From assembly GCA_022316685.1 (NCBI GenBank), contig JAKJHU010001659.1:1-64000 (forward strand): a DNA stretch of 64,000 nt, read 5' to 3'. This DNA is from Progne subis subis. Taxonomy: Eukaryota; Chordata; Aves; Passeriformes; Hirundinidae. The notes under the pieces were generated by a model. The model had not been told where the DNA came from, ran no database searches, and saw only the letters and a list, made by a program, of their open reading frames with translations. Positions 20,931 to 34,699 of this stretch are shown here, piece after piece; the first letter of the stretch is position 1, and the number at the start of each line of letters is the position of its first letter. A program made the position numbers and the translations under genes.

Positions 20931-22985
20931 GGTCATAACAAGTTCTTCCGTGGTGCTCCAAAATGATGATTGCAAGTCAGGCTTTTGCCTTGTGAGACCC
21001 CCGCTGAGTGTTTTCGGGGCGCTCATCGTCAATTCCACCGACGTGTTTTTGGATTTCCTCTTAGAAACCACCCCACAGCAGGGTCCCGCTGAGGAGCTGG
21101 TTATGGACATGTGGTTCGTTCATCCTGAAGCTTCGATGTTTTCAGGACTGTGGTCCCAACATATGGGTTGATGTGCTTGTTTATAGTCAGACACAAGAGC
21201 CGCTTCCAAGGCTGTGCTGGAGTTTCCCACATGCTTATATTTAAACGCGTGTCTGTGTGGTTTTGGGATCAGGGCCTTAGATGTTTTCCTGAGCTGTTCT
21301 TTGTGAATGGCAGCCAGAATGAAGTTGTTTATACATATGTGAAGTTACTAATTAGGAAGTGGTATGGGAGGTCAGAAAACAAGACGCTGTTCTTTGGGCC
21401 TGGAGGGTGAAGAAGTGAGGTGTCTAATTAAGTCTTTTCTTAGCATGTATTTTTAGTGGTGCTTATGTCTTGGGCACTTAGTTGGGTGATTTACCAGTCT
21501 GTGGTACGGGTGTTTATACTGATAGAAATCTTGCTCTGAAATGAAGTAGGTTTTGTAGTCAAGCTCCTCTTGAAATTCGTGATTGACAACAGTAAGGATT
21601 ACAATGCAGAAGGTTGAGGGAGAACTTGAATTTTTACTTTTGCATTGTATTATATAGTTCAAAAGCAGCTTTTGCTGTGTCCTGGACCACACAATACATG
21701 GGGCACAATATTAGGCTCTCCCAGGCCTTCCAAATAAAATACACAGGAGAAAAATATTTTTTCCAGTGTATTTTATTTGGAAATGGAGGTTTTATCTGAT
21801 GAAACTCTATTTCAACTTTTTGTTTTAAAATTGCACAGACGTTCCTGGTGTAGATGATAACCTTATCTTAAAGCCTGATCTCAAAACCTCTCCTAATCTT
21901 CTTAAGCTCTTAGCAATCCTATGGACAAACTGACCTAGTATGCTACTGTTAGGAGATAAAAGCTTTTGTATTTTCTATGATTTGGAAAGTCATGATGGAG
22001 AAAAGAACTATAACATTTACCATTTAATAATTCATCACAGGCCTAGTGTGCAAAGACCTTAGTGCTGGACTAGGGAATACTGGACTTTTTATTCCCCAGA
22101 AAGTGGCTTTTTTGGGTTTGTTATGAAGTTTTGGTAATCACTAGCACAGATCTGTGTTTAAAAGTCATCAAAAGTCCTGTATTAATGGTAATTGCAATAG
22201 CCAGAATGATTTTGCTCAAAGGAGCCTTGCAGACACGCAAATTGAAAGGTTAAGTTTTACAGTATACTTAAGTCACAGTAGCAGGTGAACGCTTATTGCT
22301 AGTCATTGTCTAAAAAAATATGTAAACCATTTTCAGATAGAATGATATGTGATTCATTGTAAAATTTTGAAATAGTGTCATAATTTACAGATAAATCCAG
22401 GAGATTTCTAGATTGGGCAGGAAGAGTGTTTGTTTCTTTGCTTGCTTTTCTCCAAAGGAAAAGACTCTTAATGAAGAGAGTTTTTCAGTTAAATATTTGT
22501 TACCAGTGGGAAAAATGAACCAAACTCAGGCATCAGGGCCAAACTGGGATTGTTTTCCTGAGCATCCTCTTAGTTGTACTCTTGGTCCTAAATATTAACT
22601 TTTGATAAAAACTTGTATTGTGATCTAATCTTCAAACATTGAAGGACAGTGAATTTGCTAAGAGAATGTTTGCTATGTCTTTTCTCCCAGCAGAAAAATG
22701 TTTGGGATAGTTAGGTCACTTTTGGTGTTGCTTCCTTTGTGTTTTTTTCCAGTATGTGTCAACAGAATGGAAAGTCTCCATTCATGGCTGTCAAATGTGA
22801 AAGGATATTGGACTAGAAATGCTGCTGATTCTTTAGAAAGAAAATTGATTTAGAAAATTGATCCTGATCTTAAAACACATTTCACTGTCCATAAAGTATT
22901 TTGCCTCAACTGGGGTACCTGCATCTCCTTGGTGAAAAAGACTAACTCACCTAGAGGAAAGGTTGTCTGCTATGAAAAGCGTGTC
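20931..22985. other. Unassigned AT-rich stretch, possibly intron
   Basis: No gene, RNA or recognisable repeat was found. The base composition drops abruptly from the CpG island to AT-rich. If the candidate exon is real this is the start of its first intron, where enhancers are often found, but nothing specific can be named. Confidence 0.5.
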
Positions 22986-23175
22986 TGTAGTGGAAGGTGT
23001 TAGGGTGGTGGGTGGGTTTTTTGTTTGTTTGTTTGGTGTGGGGTTTTTTGTTTTGTTTTTTTTTTGTTCATTTGGTTTTTTGGTGTGTGTGTGTGTGTGT
23101 TTTGTGGGTTTTTTTGGTTGGTTGGTTGGTTTTGTGTTTTTTGTTGGTTTGGTTTGGTTTGGGATTTTTTTAGGT
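22986..23175. repeat. T/G-only low-complexity tract
   Basis: About 190 bases nearly free of A and C on the plus strand (GGTTTTTTG-like units plus a (TG)n run near 23083-23101). It is the mirror composition of the A/C tracts at 17383 and 51868. Confidence 0.9.
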
Positions 23176-26100
23176 CTGTATTGACATTCTCAGGTTTTGC
23201 AACATCTGGAAAGGAAAGATGGCTCTTGAAAGTTGTGCTGTGTTTAAGTTATGGACATGGGGTTTTGCCCATAACTGGTGAAAACAGCTTTTCGCTTAAA
23301 CATCTTTGTTACTCTTAACAGCTCTTTGGGTGTCATCTGATGAACTTTGCTAAGTCTGCTTAATACTGCTTTTTCTCCTTCTGTTGCAAAATCTTTAGTC
23401 AGTTTAGTAATTTTTTAAGGTGCACATGAGGCTAAGTCCTGTATTAAGAGGGAAAATGGAAGGTGCTTATTTTGGCAGATAACTGTGCATTTGCTAAGTC
23501 TTTAAGTTTGGAGAAGCTAAAACTTCTGCTGAAAGGATTAGTGCCAGTTTTCAAGCCTAGCTGGTTGTAGAACGTGAGGAATTGGACTTCTTGTGAAGAT
23601 TATATGAGGTGTCAGTTAAGTGCAGTAGAAAGCTGAATTATTAGTGATTCTGCTTTATTCTGTATATGCTGAGCAGTTGTAGGAGAATGGTATGTTCATA
23701 TTGACACATACGAGCTTTTGTGCTTTTAGCAGTTGTGCATGGTTATACCATCTCTGTGTGGTATTTGTGGTTTTGTTCTCAAACTGGAGAGCAGTTAATG
23801 TGGCTTTACAGTGAGAGTCATATTTAATTCTGGCATGCCTGGTGATAGACACTATTTTTTTTTTCAATTTATGAGATGGTGATTTCGTCACAGCATTATA
23901 CCCATATAAAATGGAGTGATAGCTTTTTGGTAGGAATAAGTGAAGCATGTTCAGTATGTGGAGACTTTTCAAGAGTTACAAGAATTGTTATTGATGGATT
24001 AAAGAAAACAAACAAACAAATGAACAAAAAAATAAACCAAAAAATCCCCACTGAAACCAGAAACTATCTTTGGAGCATCTCCATTTTAATTTGGTCAAAA
24101 TGCAATATAAAGTAATGGCTTGACAGTACTTCTTGGTTAGAACTACCACAGTCTTGTAAATCTGTTACTTTGCATGTTTGAACATAATCTTTTTTAGACA
24201 CGAGACTGCAATTACCTTTAGCATGTAAGAATTATTTATTATAATGCTGTTATAATGCATGTTAGTTTTGCTGCTTTTGAATTATAAAGGAAGATAGGGG
24301 GCTTTTTTTTTTAATGTAAATTAGTTGCACTTTGAACAGATTATAGTAATTACAGGTGTAATGTTAGCACATATAACAAATGTTTCTTTCATGAAGTTGG
24401 TTATGAGATATGAGTTACATATTTATTTGATTTATTTGGAAATAAATGCAAATGTACTTCTTTAACAATTATTTTCAGATAAGCTGCATTCATTTTAACC
24501 CATGCACTGTGACTATCACTTTATATTTTTGTTTCACTCTTACCTTGTAGTATTTACAGGAACTGGAGATTATGATTTTATGGCCTGAAATGAATCTTTG
24601 GAGATGTGCCTTTTAGGTGCCAGTATCAGGGCAGCTCAGGTGGATGCTAGTAAATGTTAATATATGGCCACCCCCTGTCCCCAACATAAGTATTTAAGGA
24701 TAGTGTGAGACTGAAACAAATCTATTTTAAAGAAAATATATAATACAAAATTAATATACAGCTCTTTTAATTGTAGGTCATAGAGTATGAACAACTTGAT
24801 CCTTCTCTAATCTGGCATATTTTAGGTGTAAAAAGTGCAAAAACATGGAAATAAAAAATTCAGATTATTTTCTAAAGTACAAATTTCAGTTTAATAATAG
24901 CAAGAAGACCAGAGATATGTCTTTAATTTGGAAATGCACGCTCTGCTTTGCAACATCTGCTTATGAAATAATCTAAATTATTCTTTTGGTCTAAGTCATC
25001 AAAATACCGAGCTTGAGAAATATATTTGCCTTGACACAGAAAGGTTTAAATGAGAAAATGCTTTAAAGACTGTTAATAAGCATGACTGAGAACATTGTAA
25101 ATTCTTGGAAAAGCTGTGTTCAATTAAAATGTAATGGTGGGGTTCAGAGATTTTTTTTTTCTTTGCCTTTTTATGTTTAGTTTTGCTGCTTATACAACCC
25201 TTTTTTCACCCACGAATTATCTTGGCAAAAGGAAATCCACATGCAGACAGCATTTTTTTTTTTTTCTTGAGAAAGACAGGCTTTAACTCTTTTTCAACCA
25301 ATAGCTCAATAGCTTTGCAATTTTTTTGTTAGCTCTTGCACCTTAGGTATTTTAAGTTATCTGGTATGGCATCTGCTTCATATTAAAAGTTCAAATGGAG
25401 ATGTGTCATCTAAACATAAGAGTTCTAACTGTTAATTTGATGCAAGATGTGTATGGGTTAACAGGAAAGTAAGGTACCAGAAGAAGAAAGAATGTTACAA
25501 AATTTTCAGCCCCTGTTTTTGGCTAGAGTAATTTTCTTCCGGGCAGGTATTCTGGGCATCAGTCATTGTGTGGTTACTGATGATGTACATCACTTGTTTC
25601 TCTTGGGTTTTATTCCTGGGTCAGCCCTTTCTGCCCACCCCCTCATCTCCCTATTCATTTAATAATATAACATTAATGTCATTTTAGTATTTTACTTTAT
25701 TTCAATTCCTAAACTCTTATCTCAGTACATGAGTTTTACCTTTCCCAATTCTCATTCACATCCCACTGGCAAAGGGGGAGAGTGATGGAGAGCTGCTGCT
25801 GGTACTTAGTCCGGGTTAAATCATGGCACACTGAGAGCTCCCTTTCCATGAATATTTAGTAAGATAGTGCTGCTTTTCCCCACCTTTATTTTACTAGGTT
25901 TTGTTTGTTTTGTTATGTTATACCTTCTTTAGTGCCTTTTCTTTTCTTAACACCTTCTGCTTGCATTCTTCTATGCTTGTTCTAAACAATTTTTTTTCTT
26001 GTTTGTGTATGTGGAGTACAGTAAATGCTTGGTTGTTAGAATTCCTTGCATAAAGAAAAGATCTTCTATTCTTGATAGGAAAAATACTCTTGTTCTTGTG

Positions 26101-29100
26101 CTTTGATTACTTAAAATAAAGCTTCCTTCAGGAAGTTGCTTGATGTGTAATGTAGAGCAAAGAATGCATACTTCACTTGAGGAAAGATGCAGGAAGTTTT
26201 TTTAAAATAGTAAGTCAGATATTTTCACAACTGTTTTAAGCAAGCATGATATACAGTGTTTTCTGAGCTTCTGAAATGCACATACATGCTCCAAGTGTTC
26301 ATTCTTAAAACACTCTTCCTTAGATGGTCTCAATGGAGACTCTGGCATCCTGGCTCTGATCTCCTGGGTTACTGTTCCCATTATCCCTGGCACAGTTTAA
26401 GGCTGAGTCTCAGCATCATCCCTCTCATGCAAGCCCTTTGCTACCATGATGTATGAAAAAGTAACCTCTTTTATCAGTCTCTTGGTGAGGAGGTGTGTCA
26501 AGATGTTTCCCTAATGTCTTTTGTAATGACTGGGGTTCTGCATCCAGACAAATAATCTGTCTTGCTTACTGCCTTGTCTGGCAGCTGGTGTGGTTTTCTT
26601 GAACATGGGCTGTCATAATAAACAGCCTTCATTATATTATTTCAAAGCTCACATCTCTAAGCATTTGGGCTTGGTCACCAACTTCTAGGACATTCCCAAA
26701 TGGGAAATAAAAATAGTACAGGAAACGTACTATAGCATTTCAATTACAAAAACCAAACCAGACGAACAGCCATCCCCCCCACCATCACCCCCAAACAACA
26801 GCAATAAGAAAATTCCAGCCCAATAACCCCCTGAAAAACTTACTTAAGTCTTTAACTGAATTTCTCTTCTGTGCAAAGTACGCAACTGTAGCATAGGGGT
26901 GTGTGCAGCTAGTATCAGTAAAGAATATTGTTGAAACAGTTAGAGGGTGTTTATGATTGTTTCTGATGTCCTTTATGAATAGTGGAACTGCATTTCTTCC
27001 TGTAATACTACCAGTCTCTACTTCCAGAAAAATGTTATTTGTGCTTGTGCATATTTTTCTGGAAGGAGGGTACAAGGAAGGTAGCGATGTTACAAATTTT
27101 CTGCCAGCCTGTGGAGGAGTAAAGTATGAATTCTGTGAATCTTATTAAAATAATTCATAATCTGCATGCCTGGAAAATTCCCCATTAGGAAGACTACCAT
27201 TAAATAGTCTAAAAATTGCTAAAAGCCATGCACTGTGTTTGTTTGCATGACTTCTAGTTGTGTAAGAGCCCGAGGAATGGCTATTAAACCACAAAGTATG
27301 GCTAGAAACATTAGCTGTGTATATAGAACAGCTGGGTCTGTCGGAGATTACTTGGAACAGCTCCTGTGCTGTATGATTGAACCTGCACCACGAAACAGCA
27401 ACATACAGTTTGAAAATATTTGCTGCCTGTTTTTTCAGCACAGCTGAAAGTTATCTCCTCATCATCTTTTGCTGCCTGGCACCTAAAGTATGCTCAGGTT
27501 GCAGAGTGAAAATATTAGAGATTTGTGTTTACTATCTGCTTGGGTTCCTGCTTTGTTAAGTTTTGGCTTTTAGACACATGGATACTTCTGCTTTCATTAG
27601 GAACCTGTGCCAATGTTTGCAGGATCAAGATTATGGTGGATTTTTTGCCCCCCTACCTACAAGTCAACATTTTAAAGTGATTTTTTAAATTTTCATTAAA
27701 AATGTGTTTGTCTGCTTTTTTTTAGTGTGTGCAGGCTTTCTGTATATATCATTTCCATGGCATCACTTTTTTTCCTGTTTATAAGTTGAAATGGCCCAAA
27801 GCCAAGCAAAGTAAGCAGTAGTTTTGGAAAGAATTGTCATGCAGATTTAGTAGTGGGATATTGAGCCTCTTGGCACAGAAGCCCTTGTGAGTCTGTAATC
27901 ATTGTGGTTTGTGTGTGGTTTTGAGCAAGTTTACATAAAGTATTTATGATACAATCTGAAAATTGCTTTTGCAGCTTATTGTGGAAGTTGGGTACAGGTT
28001 AGACTTCTGAGCGGTTTCAGAAATAGATTTTGATTTTTGGAGGCTTGGAAGTGAAAGCTTTTAGCCACCAGTGTGGCAAGTGTCTTCAAACTTAAATATG
28101 TGATTATGCTTGTAAAGATCAGTAAACTGAGGTACATACTGTAGGGATGTTTATCAAGAAAATAAGAGTCAAGATGTATTTGATGTTGTTCATCATAAGG
28201 GCCTGTTGAGTTGGACTGAAAAAGTGAATGAGATAGGAAAATATTCTTATCTTTATTAAAACGTAATTTAATTTTTAAAACACTGTCAGTCTTTTGTGCC
28301 CATAGGGTATTGCATCTGCTTTTATGCAATGAGATGCCGAAAAATATTACTAATGAAGTATTTGGTCAGTGAGGAAAAATAACTTAAAAGATTTGTTGCA
28401 TTTTGGAAGCGTTTTGTTTGATGAGGCATTCTGAACATGAAGGATTAGGAAGATCTATGAAAGTGGTAAATATGGTAAAAATCATTCAGTAGTGATTAGG
28501 ATTGTGTCACCTTACAAACCTGGAAAAAAAGCCAGTTATGGGACAACATATCTCTCTGGTGGAATACTGATCCTCAGCTATCTCACAGAACATTATATGG
28601 TGAAGACCAGTCAGTATGTTGGGGTGCAGTATGTATGTGCTATTCTGTGGGACCTTGACAGCCTAGAGAATTGGGGCATTCAGCAAAGGCTGAGGCTTGC
28701 ATTGGGGCAGAGGAGTTACGTGCCACGTGGGGGTAACAGATCCTGACCTAGGGGAGCTTGCTTGCCCAAGGGCAGCCAGCTTATGTAGGGACCATGGGAA
28801 CTGTGTGGAGAGGTAGAGGTCACCAGAATTGCACAGTTGAAGAAGTTGCCCAGGGGAGATCCCAACTGAGAGATAGATCCCAGTGGCCTCTATCCTCCTC
28901 TTACAGCGGATGAAAAGAGTGTGCCAGCCTTTGGCATGCTGGTAAGGCTCATCACTGGGAGTAGGGCTCAAGTTGAAACCCCGGAGTATGTGGCAGATAT
29001 TTTTAGGAGGACTCTTTCTTCACTCTGAAGCAGAGGACTGTGGACATTATGGACCTTGCAACTTTGGAGAGATTCAGAACTTTGCTAGACAAGGCACTGC

Positions 29101-32100
29101 TTGGAATAAGCCTGGTCTGGGCAGGGGGATTGAATTGTCAGATATCCAGCAGTCTTCTGCAGCCTGAAAAACTTTCTATTACAGTGTAGTGAGCATGTTA
29201 CCTTTATCCTGGGGATGCCTGCTTCAGGCATTGCAAATAGAGAAGGAATAGTAGTTTGGGACTGGTTTAGTAGCACAAGGTCAGAAGCGATGGTGAAAAC
29301 TCTGCTTCGGCATACAAGTGTCAACTCAGTCCAGTGAGACTGCTTTTTTCCCAACCTGTATTTTTTCACATGCTTCCTCCCCACACACCCAAATGTACCT
29401 TTTGTGATGGGTATTTAATGTATAAATGCTTCTGGGTAAAGCATCAATAGCTCTTTGTATTTAAAGCAGCCTGCCTCTTCTGCCTCTAAACACTTCTGCC
29501 TCTCCGGCCTTCTTCCTAACTTACTTGCTGGGTTACGTACAAACAGTCTGTTTTCATCTGACAGACAAAAGTGTGCACTTCAAATTTACTTTTCAGTCCT
29601 AGAGCTGTAGGGGATGTTGGGTCCTGCCTTTCCTGTCATACTTGGTACGCTCTCAGAAAGTGCCAGATAAATTAACTGGGAAATGTGTTCAGCAGTGAGA
29701 AGGATTTTTTTTTTTTTCCCAAACTTGGAGAATATGTAAAAAAGATAAATGTATATTCACTGATGTATTCGTATCATTTTTTGTTTGTCTTTACCAAACC
29801 AGTGTTTCTAATATGATGACTCCGCTGATGTATACATTTTCTATAGTATTTTTAAGGGAGAATGGTACAAACAAGAATTCAGTCAATAATATAAAATATG
29901 AACACAGCAGGAAGTAGGAAAAGAGTGAAAAACTGTGTTATATGACCTCCTCAGGCCTCCTTCCCATGTAAAAGTGAAATTGACATTCTTAAGTAAAGCT
30001 GTCATACTTACTCATTTAGTCCTGTTTCTCTGTAAATAGCTTCAAACTTGAGGAAGGCTTTTTAGTGTTCCAAAAAAAACTTTTGGTAAATTACTGGTAA
30101 GTATCGGATAAATTAGCTATTTGCATAAACTCTCAAGCAAACAGCTTGCAGGGATCTGATGCTGGTTTGTCTGCCTTATTGATCTATGGACACAGGTGGA
30201 TAAGTTGGGCAGTTGGACAGTATTTTGCTTCCAAACAGCTGCAGTGTACGGTCTCTCTCACAAGGACACAGGAAATAAAGGAGGATCCTAAGGGCTAGGG
30301 AAACCAAAGGAATTGCAGGGAATGGGAATTGTAAGGATTTGGAGGCAAACTGTTACTGTGGGAGAAAACAAAAAAATACATAACAAAATTCCATGAACAC
30401 AGATTTTTGTTATTTCTGCTGTTCATGTAACAACTGATTTCTTTAGAAGATCACTCTTAAAACATCTCTGCCATAAAAGAGAATTTTCAAAGCAAGTGAA
30501 TTGTCCATATTGTTAGGGACTTGTTTACTGTGAATTAACTGAAGCATCATCTGTATCTCATGTTTATGGGCTGCATGGAGGCTGTGTGGCAGCGTGGAGG
30601 CTGTATGGCAGCATGGGTAGTGAAGCCAAACAAGGATGCCAGAGTGTTCTGGAGTTACTGAGTCTTCAGCTAGGTTGTGGCAAAAGTGGTTTTAAAGCAT
30701 TTGAAAACAAAGAGTAGTGCCTTTTGTTTCATTTATTATTCTGTAGCATTTCTGTAACATTGCTGCATTATGTCAAGAATTTGTTTCCTATCAGGTATTT
30801 TTTGGATGTTGCATTTTCTGTTTTAGACTGATGTCACAGAGAGGTAACTGTTTCCAGTGTCTAAGTTCTTCTGCACCTTTGTGTTTCTCCATTTTCTGCT
30901 GGTTTAGCCCTTTGGGGTTTTTTTTGTTGTTGTTGTTGTTTCAAGCAGCAAGAGAGGTAAAGTAGTCTAATAGTTTGGATTAGAAAGCAAGACATAGGAG
31001 ATCATTCTACCACTGTACAACACTGTAAGAGATCTTCGTTTTCAAGGTACCATATCTAGTTACGGTCTTCAGTGTTTCTACAGATTTTCAAAATAGGGTT
31101 CATTGTCCAGAAAAGAGATACTTGAATGGTTGCCACCTAGAGTGGTTTTAATTTTGATCTTCTTAAAGATCTTAAATTTACAGAATTTGAAGAAAAAATG
31201 TTCTCTAGGGTTTATTGCATCTCTTTAAGAGGAAGGTCTAGCATAACCATGAAAGATCTTACGATCTCTGTAGAGAGCAGCAGGTGAGAATACTTTAATA
31301 CTGCTTAGTGCAGTTGATGTGACTGTTGTTGAATATCTATATACTGACTTGCTTTGGCATTTCTTATGCAGTATTTTTGGAGTTACTGCTTAGGGATTGC
31401 CTGTGCTAGAAAGTTACGCTATGCTAACTCAGTCAGTATATCCAAAGGGGCAAGGATCGTCTTCGCAGACATAAAAGTGACTTTGAAATGCTCATTCTGG
31501 GAGAGTTTGTCCTATTTTGGGAAATAGAGTAACTCATCAATACGACCATTTTGGTCTGATAACCCCATTGTTCTTGGATTGTAGACACAGTGAATCTAGA
31601 GAATTGTGGCTTACAAATACACTGGTGTGTTCTCTTATGTAGACTACCAGCTTATAGATGCTTGAAATTAGAAGTTCTAACATCTATGTGTGGTACTGAA
31701 AATAAATTTTCAGCCAGGTTGAGGCCCATGTGGTGCCTTTTTGGAGTGTGGGTGTCAGCTGCCTCTTCCTTGCAGTCAATCCATGTGATGAATTTAAGAT
31801 GTGATTTCCTATAAAACATTTGTGTTTTAAGCCTTTACCTTGTGTTGCGTAACTCTTGCTGTCTTGGGTTTGCTGTTTCTTGTGTTTAAAAATTTTGTGC
31901 TCCTTTCAGCTCTTTTGAGGAATCATGCTGGAACCTCCTGAATTCTTATGGCTGTGCAGGCATTTTCCTTGCCTTTGCTACCTCCCACGCCAATTAAGCT
32001 TGTTCTTTACAAGACAATTGCTGCAGGAACAAATTTCAAAGTGCAGTAAAAAACCTTTGGTGGGCTGAATTGCACCTCTTGCAGATTATTATGTTCAGCA

Positions 32101-33323
32101 TTCTTGTGACCACTGAAGCTTTTTATGTTATCATTGGAGCATTGACATCAAACGGGAAGAGCTATTACAAAGTCTTAAGAGAGGGGAAAGGACATGTGGT
32201 TGGTTACCTGTTCTCCAGGGCCGCCCAGAGTCCTCAATGGAAAATACAGCTAGCAGGCTGAGGGTGAAAAATCATTTTCTGGGATGTCAAAATGATTCTC
32301 AGCACTGGTAAACAAAATGCTGTCTTGATTCAACTACTTGGATTCCTTGTGAGGGTTTTGTGTGAACTGCAAAACTGGGCTCAGAACTTGCTTTTTATGG
32401 TGTTACCAAGGAACACTTTTACACATGAAGCAAGCTGCTATTTTTACGAATGTATTACTTATGAAAGAAGGGGAAGTGGGATTTGGTTGTTTTATATATT
32501 AAGAAGAAATGTGGCAGTCTGATCTCTGGCTAAGTCTGAATTTGTGGAATTTTGTTCTGGCTGTAGCATATTTTGTTTTAGAAAAACTTGGGCAGTGAGA
32601 GCTTAGGTTCTAAATTTACTTACCTAGGCACTGCAGATGTTACTTTGCAGAAAGCATTGTGAAACAGCAGATGGAGGCAGATTTGGAGGAGCAGATTTGC
32701 TCTATTGCCTTCAGAAGGCATAATTTTCACCATCAACCACAATCAATCATGCTTCAACTTCACAAATCAAGTATCGTGAAGACAGAATTAATGTCTGATC
32801 TACTGGTCTGTGTTAATTTCCCTCTTTATGCCTGTGTTTAAGAAGTTGTGTGCTATTGTACTCTGAAATCTCTATTTGTAAGGAGAAGGGCAAGAGACAT
32901 TCTTCAACAAGTCCAGTGGCTGATCTTCATTACTATAGAGAGGCTATTAGAATTCTTTGTTTTGCATTAAAGATAATGCAGAAGCTGTTGAAATTGAAAA
33001 GGGTACTGTGCTGAAACAAAAAATTGATATATCTCCAGTCGCATGATTGTTACTCATTCAAAGTCTCCTTTACATATACCTATCTGTTGACTAGTCCCTA
33101 TTTTTTCTGCTGGCTGTTACTCTCATTAACATACTGGTGATCTTAAAGAATGCTTGAGAGTTCAGAACTGGTGATGAGATGACTGATATTAAATTCAGTG
33201 TCTTAAGTCCTAACCTTTTTTCTTTTGACATGCATACATTGAGTTTGTTTGCTTCTAGAGACAAACAGCGCATGCATGTGGAAACGTTCACAGACAGACA
33301 CACGTATTTAATACCACATATAT
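23176..33323. other. Unassigned AT-rich stretch, possibly intron
   Basis: About 10 kb without a supported gene. Open frames up to 117 codons (28329-27976 minus) have no domains. Small items: T runs at 25149-25158 and 29706-29719, a 22-bp imperfect tandem duplication (GCATGGAGGCTGTGTGGCA-type) at about 30572-30616, and an AT-rich block 24180-24480. The slightly GC-richer patch at 28480-29180 may be an old unrecognised repeat. Confidence 0.5.
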
Positions 33324-33967
33324 TGTTGGAGTCCAGGGCATTCCTTTGGCTGCCCTGGAGGGTCAGAAACCTGGACAGAGGGGTCTGGAACCCCAGCCCA
33401 GAGCTCAGAGAGACGTTGGCTTTGATCTCAGTCCATGGGAAAGGCTTCCTGCACTGCAAGAGAGTTTGCAGGCCACAAGAGTGTGAAATACAGTAGTTTA
33501 GCTTATCACAGGGTGAAAAACCAGTAAAGTTAGATTTATAGCATTGAAGTGAATGGGGGCAAGATGGAGGATCTGGGGCGTTGTCTCCTGCTTCTTCTTT
33601 CTTCTTCCCTCACTCCATTTCAGCAGTAATGTTGGCACAAAGTAGTTTAATGGGGATTGGGTCAAGGTAGGGATGACCTGTTTAATATTAGTAATAGGCA
33701 TTGGCAAGAAATGATAAATAAAGAATACGTAGCAATTAGTATAAAAGATAAGGACAGCCCTGGGCAGGGAGGAGTCGTCAGATGTCCAGGCAGCTGCGAA
33801 CATCTTTTGGACACTGAGAAAATTGCAAGATAAGAAAAATAAACGAAGCATGCAACCTTGAAAAATCAGAACTTGAAGGCTCCGTCTCTTTCATCCGTTT
33901 GGCACAGAGCTTTGCAGAGGGCAAAAAGACTCTAAAACCACCTGAATGTCGGGGAAAGCCCATGACA
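33324..33967 (+). repeat. 5' LTR of the gag-env provirus
   Basis: TGTTGGAG...CCATGACA, 644 bp. TATAAAAG at 33740-33747 is a good TATA box. AATAAA at 33838-33843 follows about 90 bases downstream, defining a short R. The last 120 bases are U5. It matches the 3' LTR along its whole length but keeps GG where that copy has AG. Confidence 0.92.
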
Positions 33968-33969
33968 TC

Positions 33970-34014
33970 TGGCGTCCCTGGGTGGGCTCCTGCATCTGGC
34001 GTCCCTGAGTAGCC
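33970..34014 (+). promoter_or_regulatory. tRNA-Asn primer binding site, with diverged tandem copy
   Basis: TGGCGTCCCTGGGTGGGC (33970-33987) directly follows the LTR and is complementary to the 3' end of tRNA-Asn. The match extends to 33989. The same text recurs 27 bases on at 33997-34014 with three changes, so the site and its flank are tandemly duplicated. Confidence 0.85.
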
Positions 34015-34699
34015 TCCTGTAAAGGAGGACCAAAAGAGTCAAAATAAAACCTCTGCATGGAACGTCACAAGCTCTCAGAAGATCAAAGTGCCAAACTGAA
34101 ACAGCTCCAGAGAAGAAACACCATTCTGGCCAGAACAAGTCGTCTCCAATTCGTCCCAGACAACAGATCTCCAAGAGCCCTGGAATCGGTCACCCTGAGA
34201 CCTGCTGGACAGTCATCAGGACACCTCTGAAGCAAATTCGACACGGCTGCACACAAGCCTTTGTGCTTTAGTAAGAACAGTCAGATCTAGAACATAACAT
34301 GGGGGGAACCACTTCACAAGAACAAATTTTCAGACAAAAAAAAGACAAAATAGCTGTGAAGTTTTTATCTGCAGGGAAAATTATGTTAGAAGTTATATCA
34401 GAACATACCAGTGAAAGTTCCAGGATGGAACAGCTGCCAAGGAGCAGCAGGAAGGAGGATAGCAGGGCCTTATCTGTGGGGCAGACTGAGCCAGGACAGA
34501 CAAGCAGGCTAGCTCCAATTTTAATACCTCCTCCAGGGGATGGAGTGGGGGGAACAACTCAAGCATTTCAGGTCTTGCCAGAAAGCTCATCAAAAACCCC
34601 AAAATTAGTCCCAGGAAAAAAGAAGCTTTTAATACACCCCAAAGATCAGGAGGAATTGGACATGCTTTATTTTGAAGCAGTTCCCGAGGACACACTACA

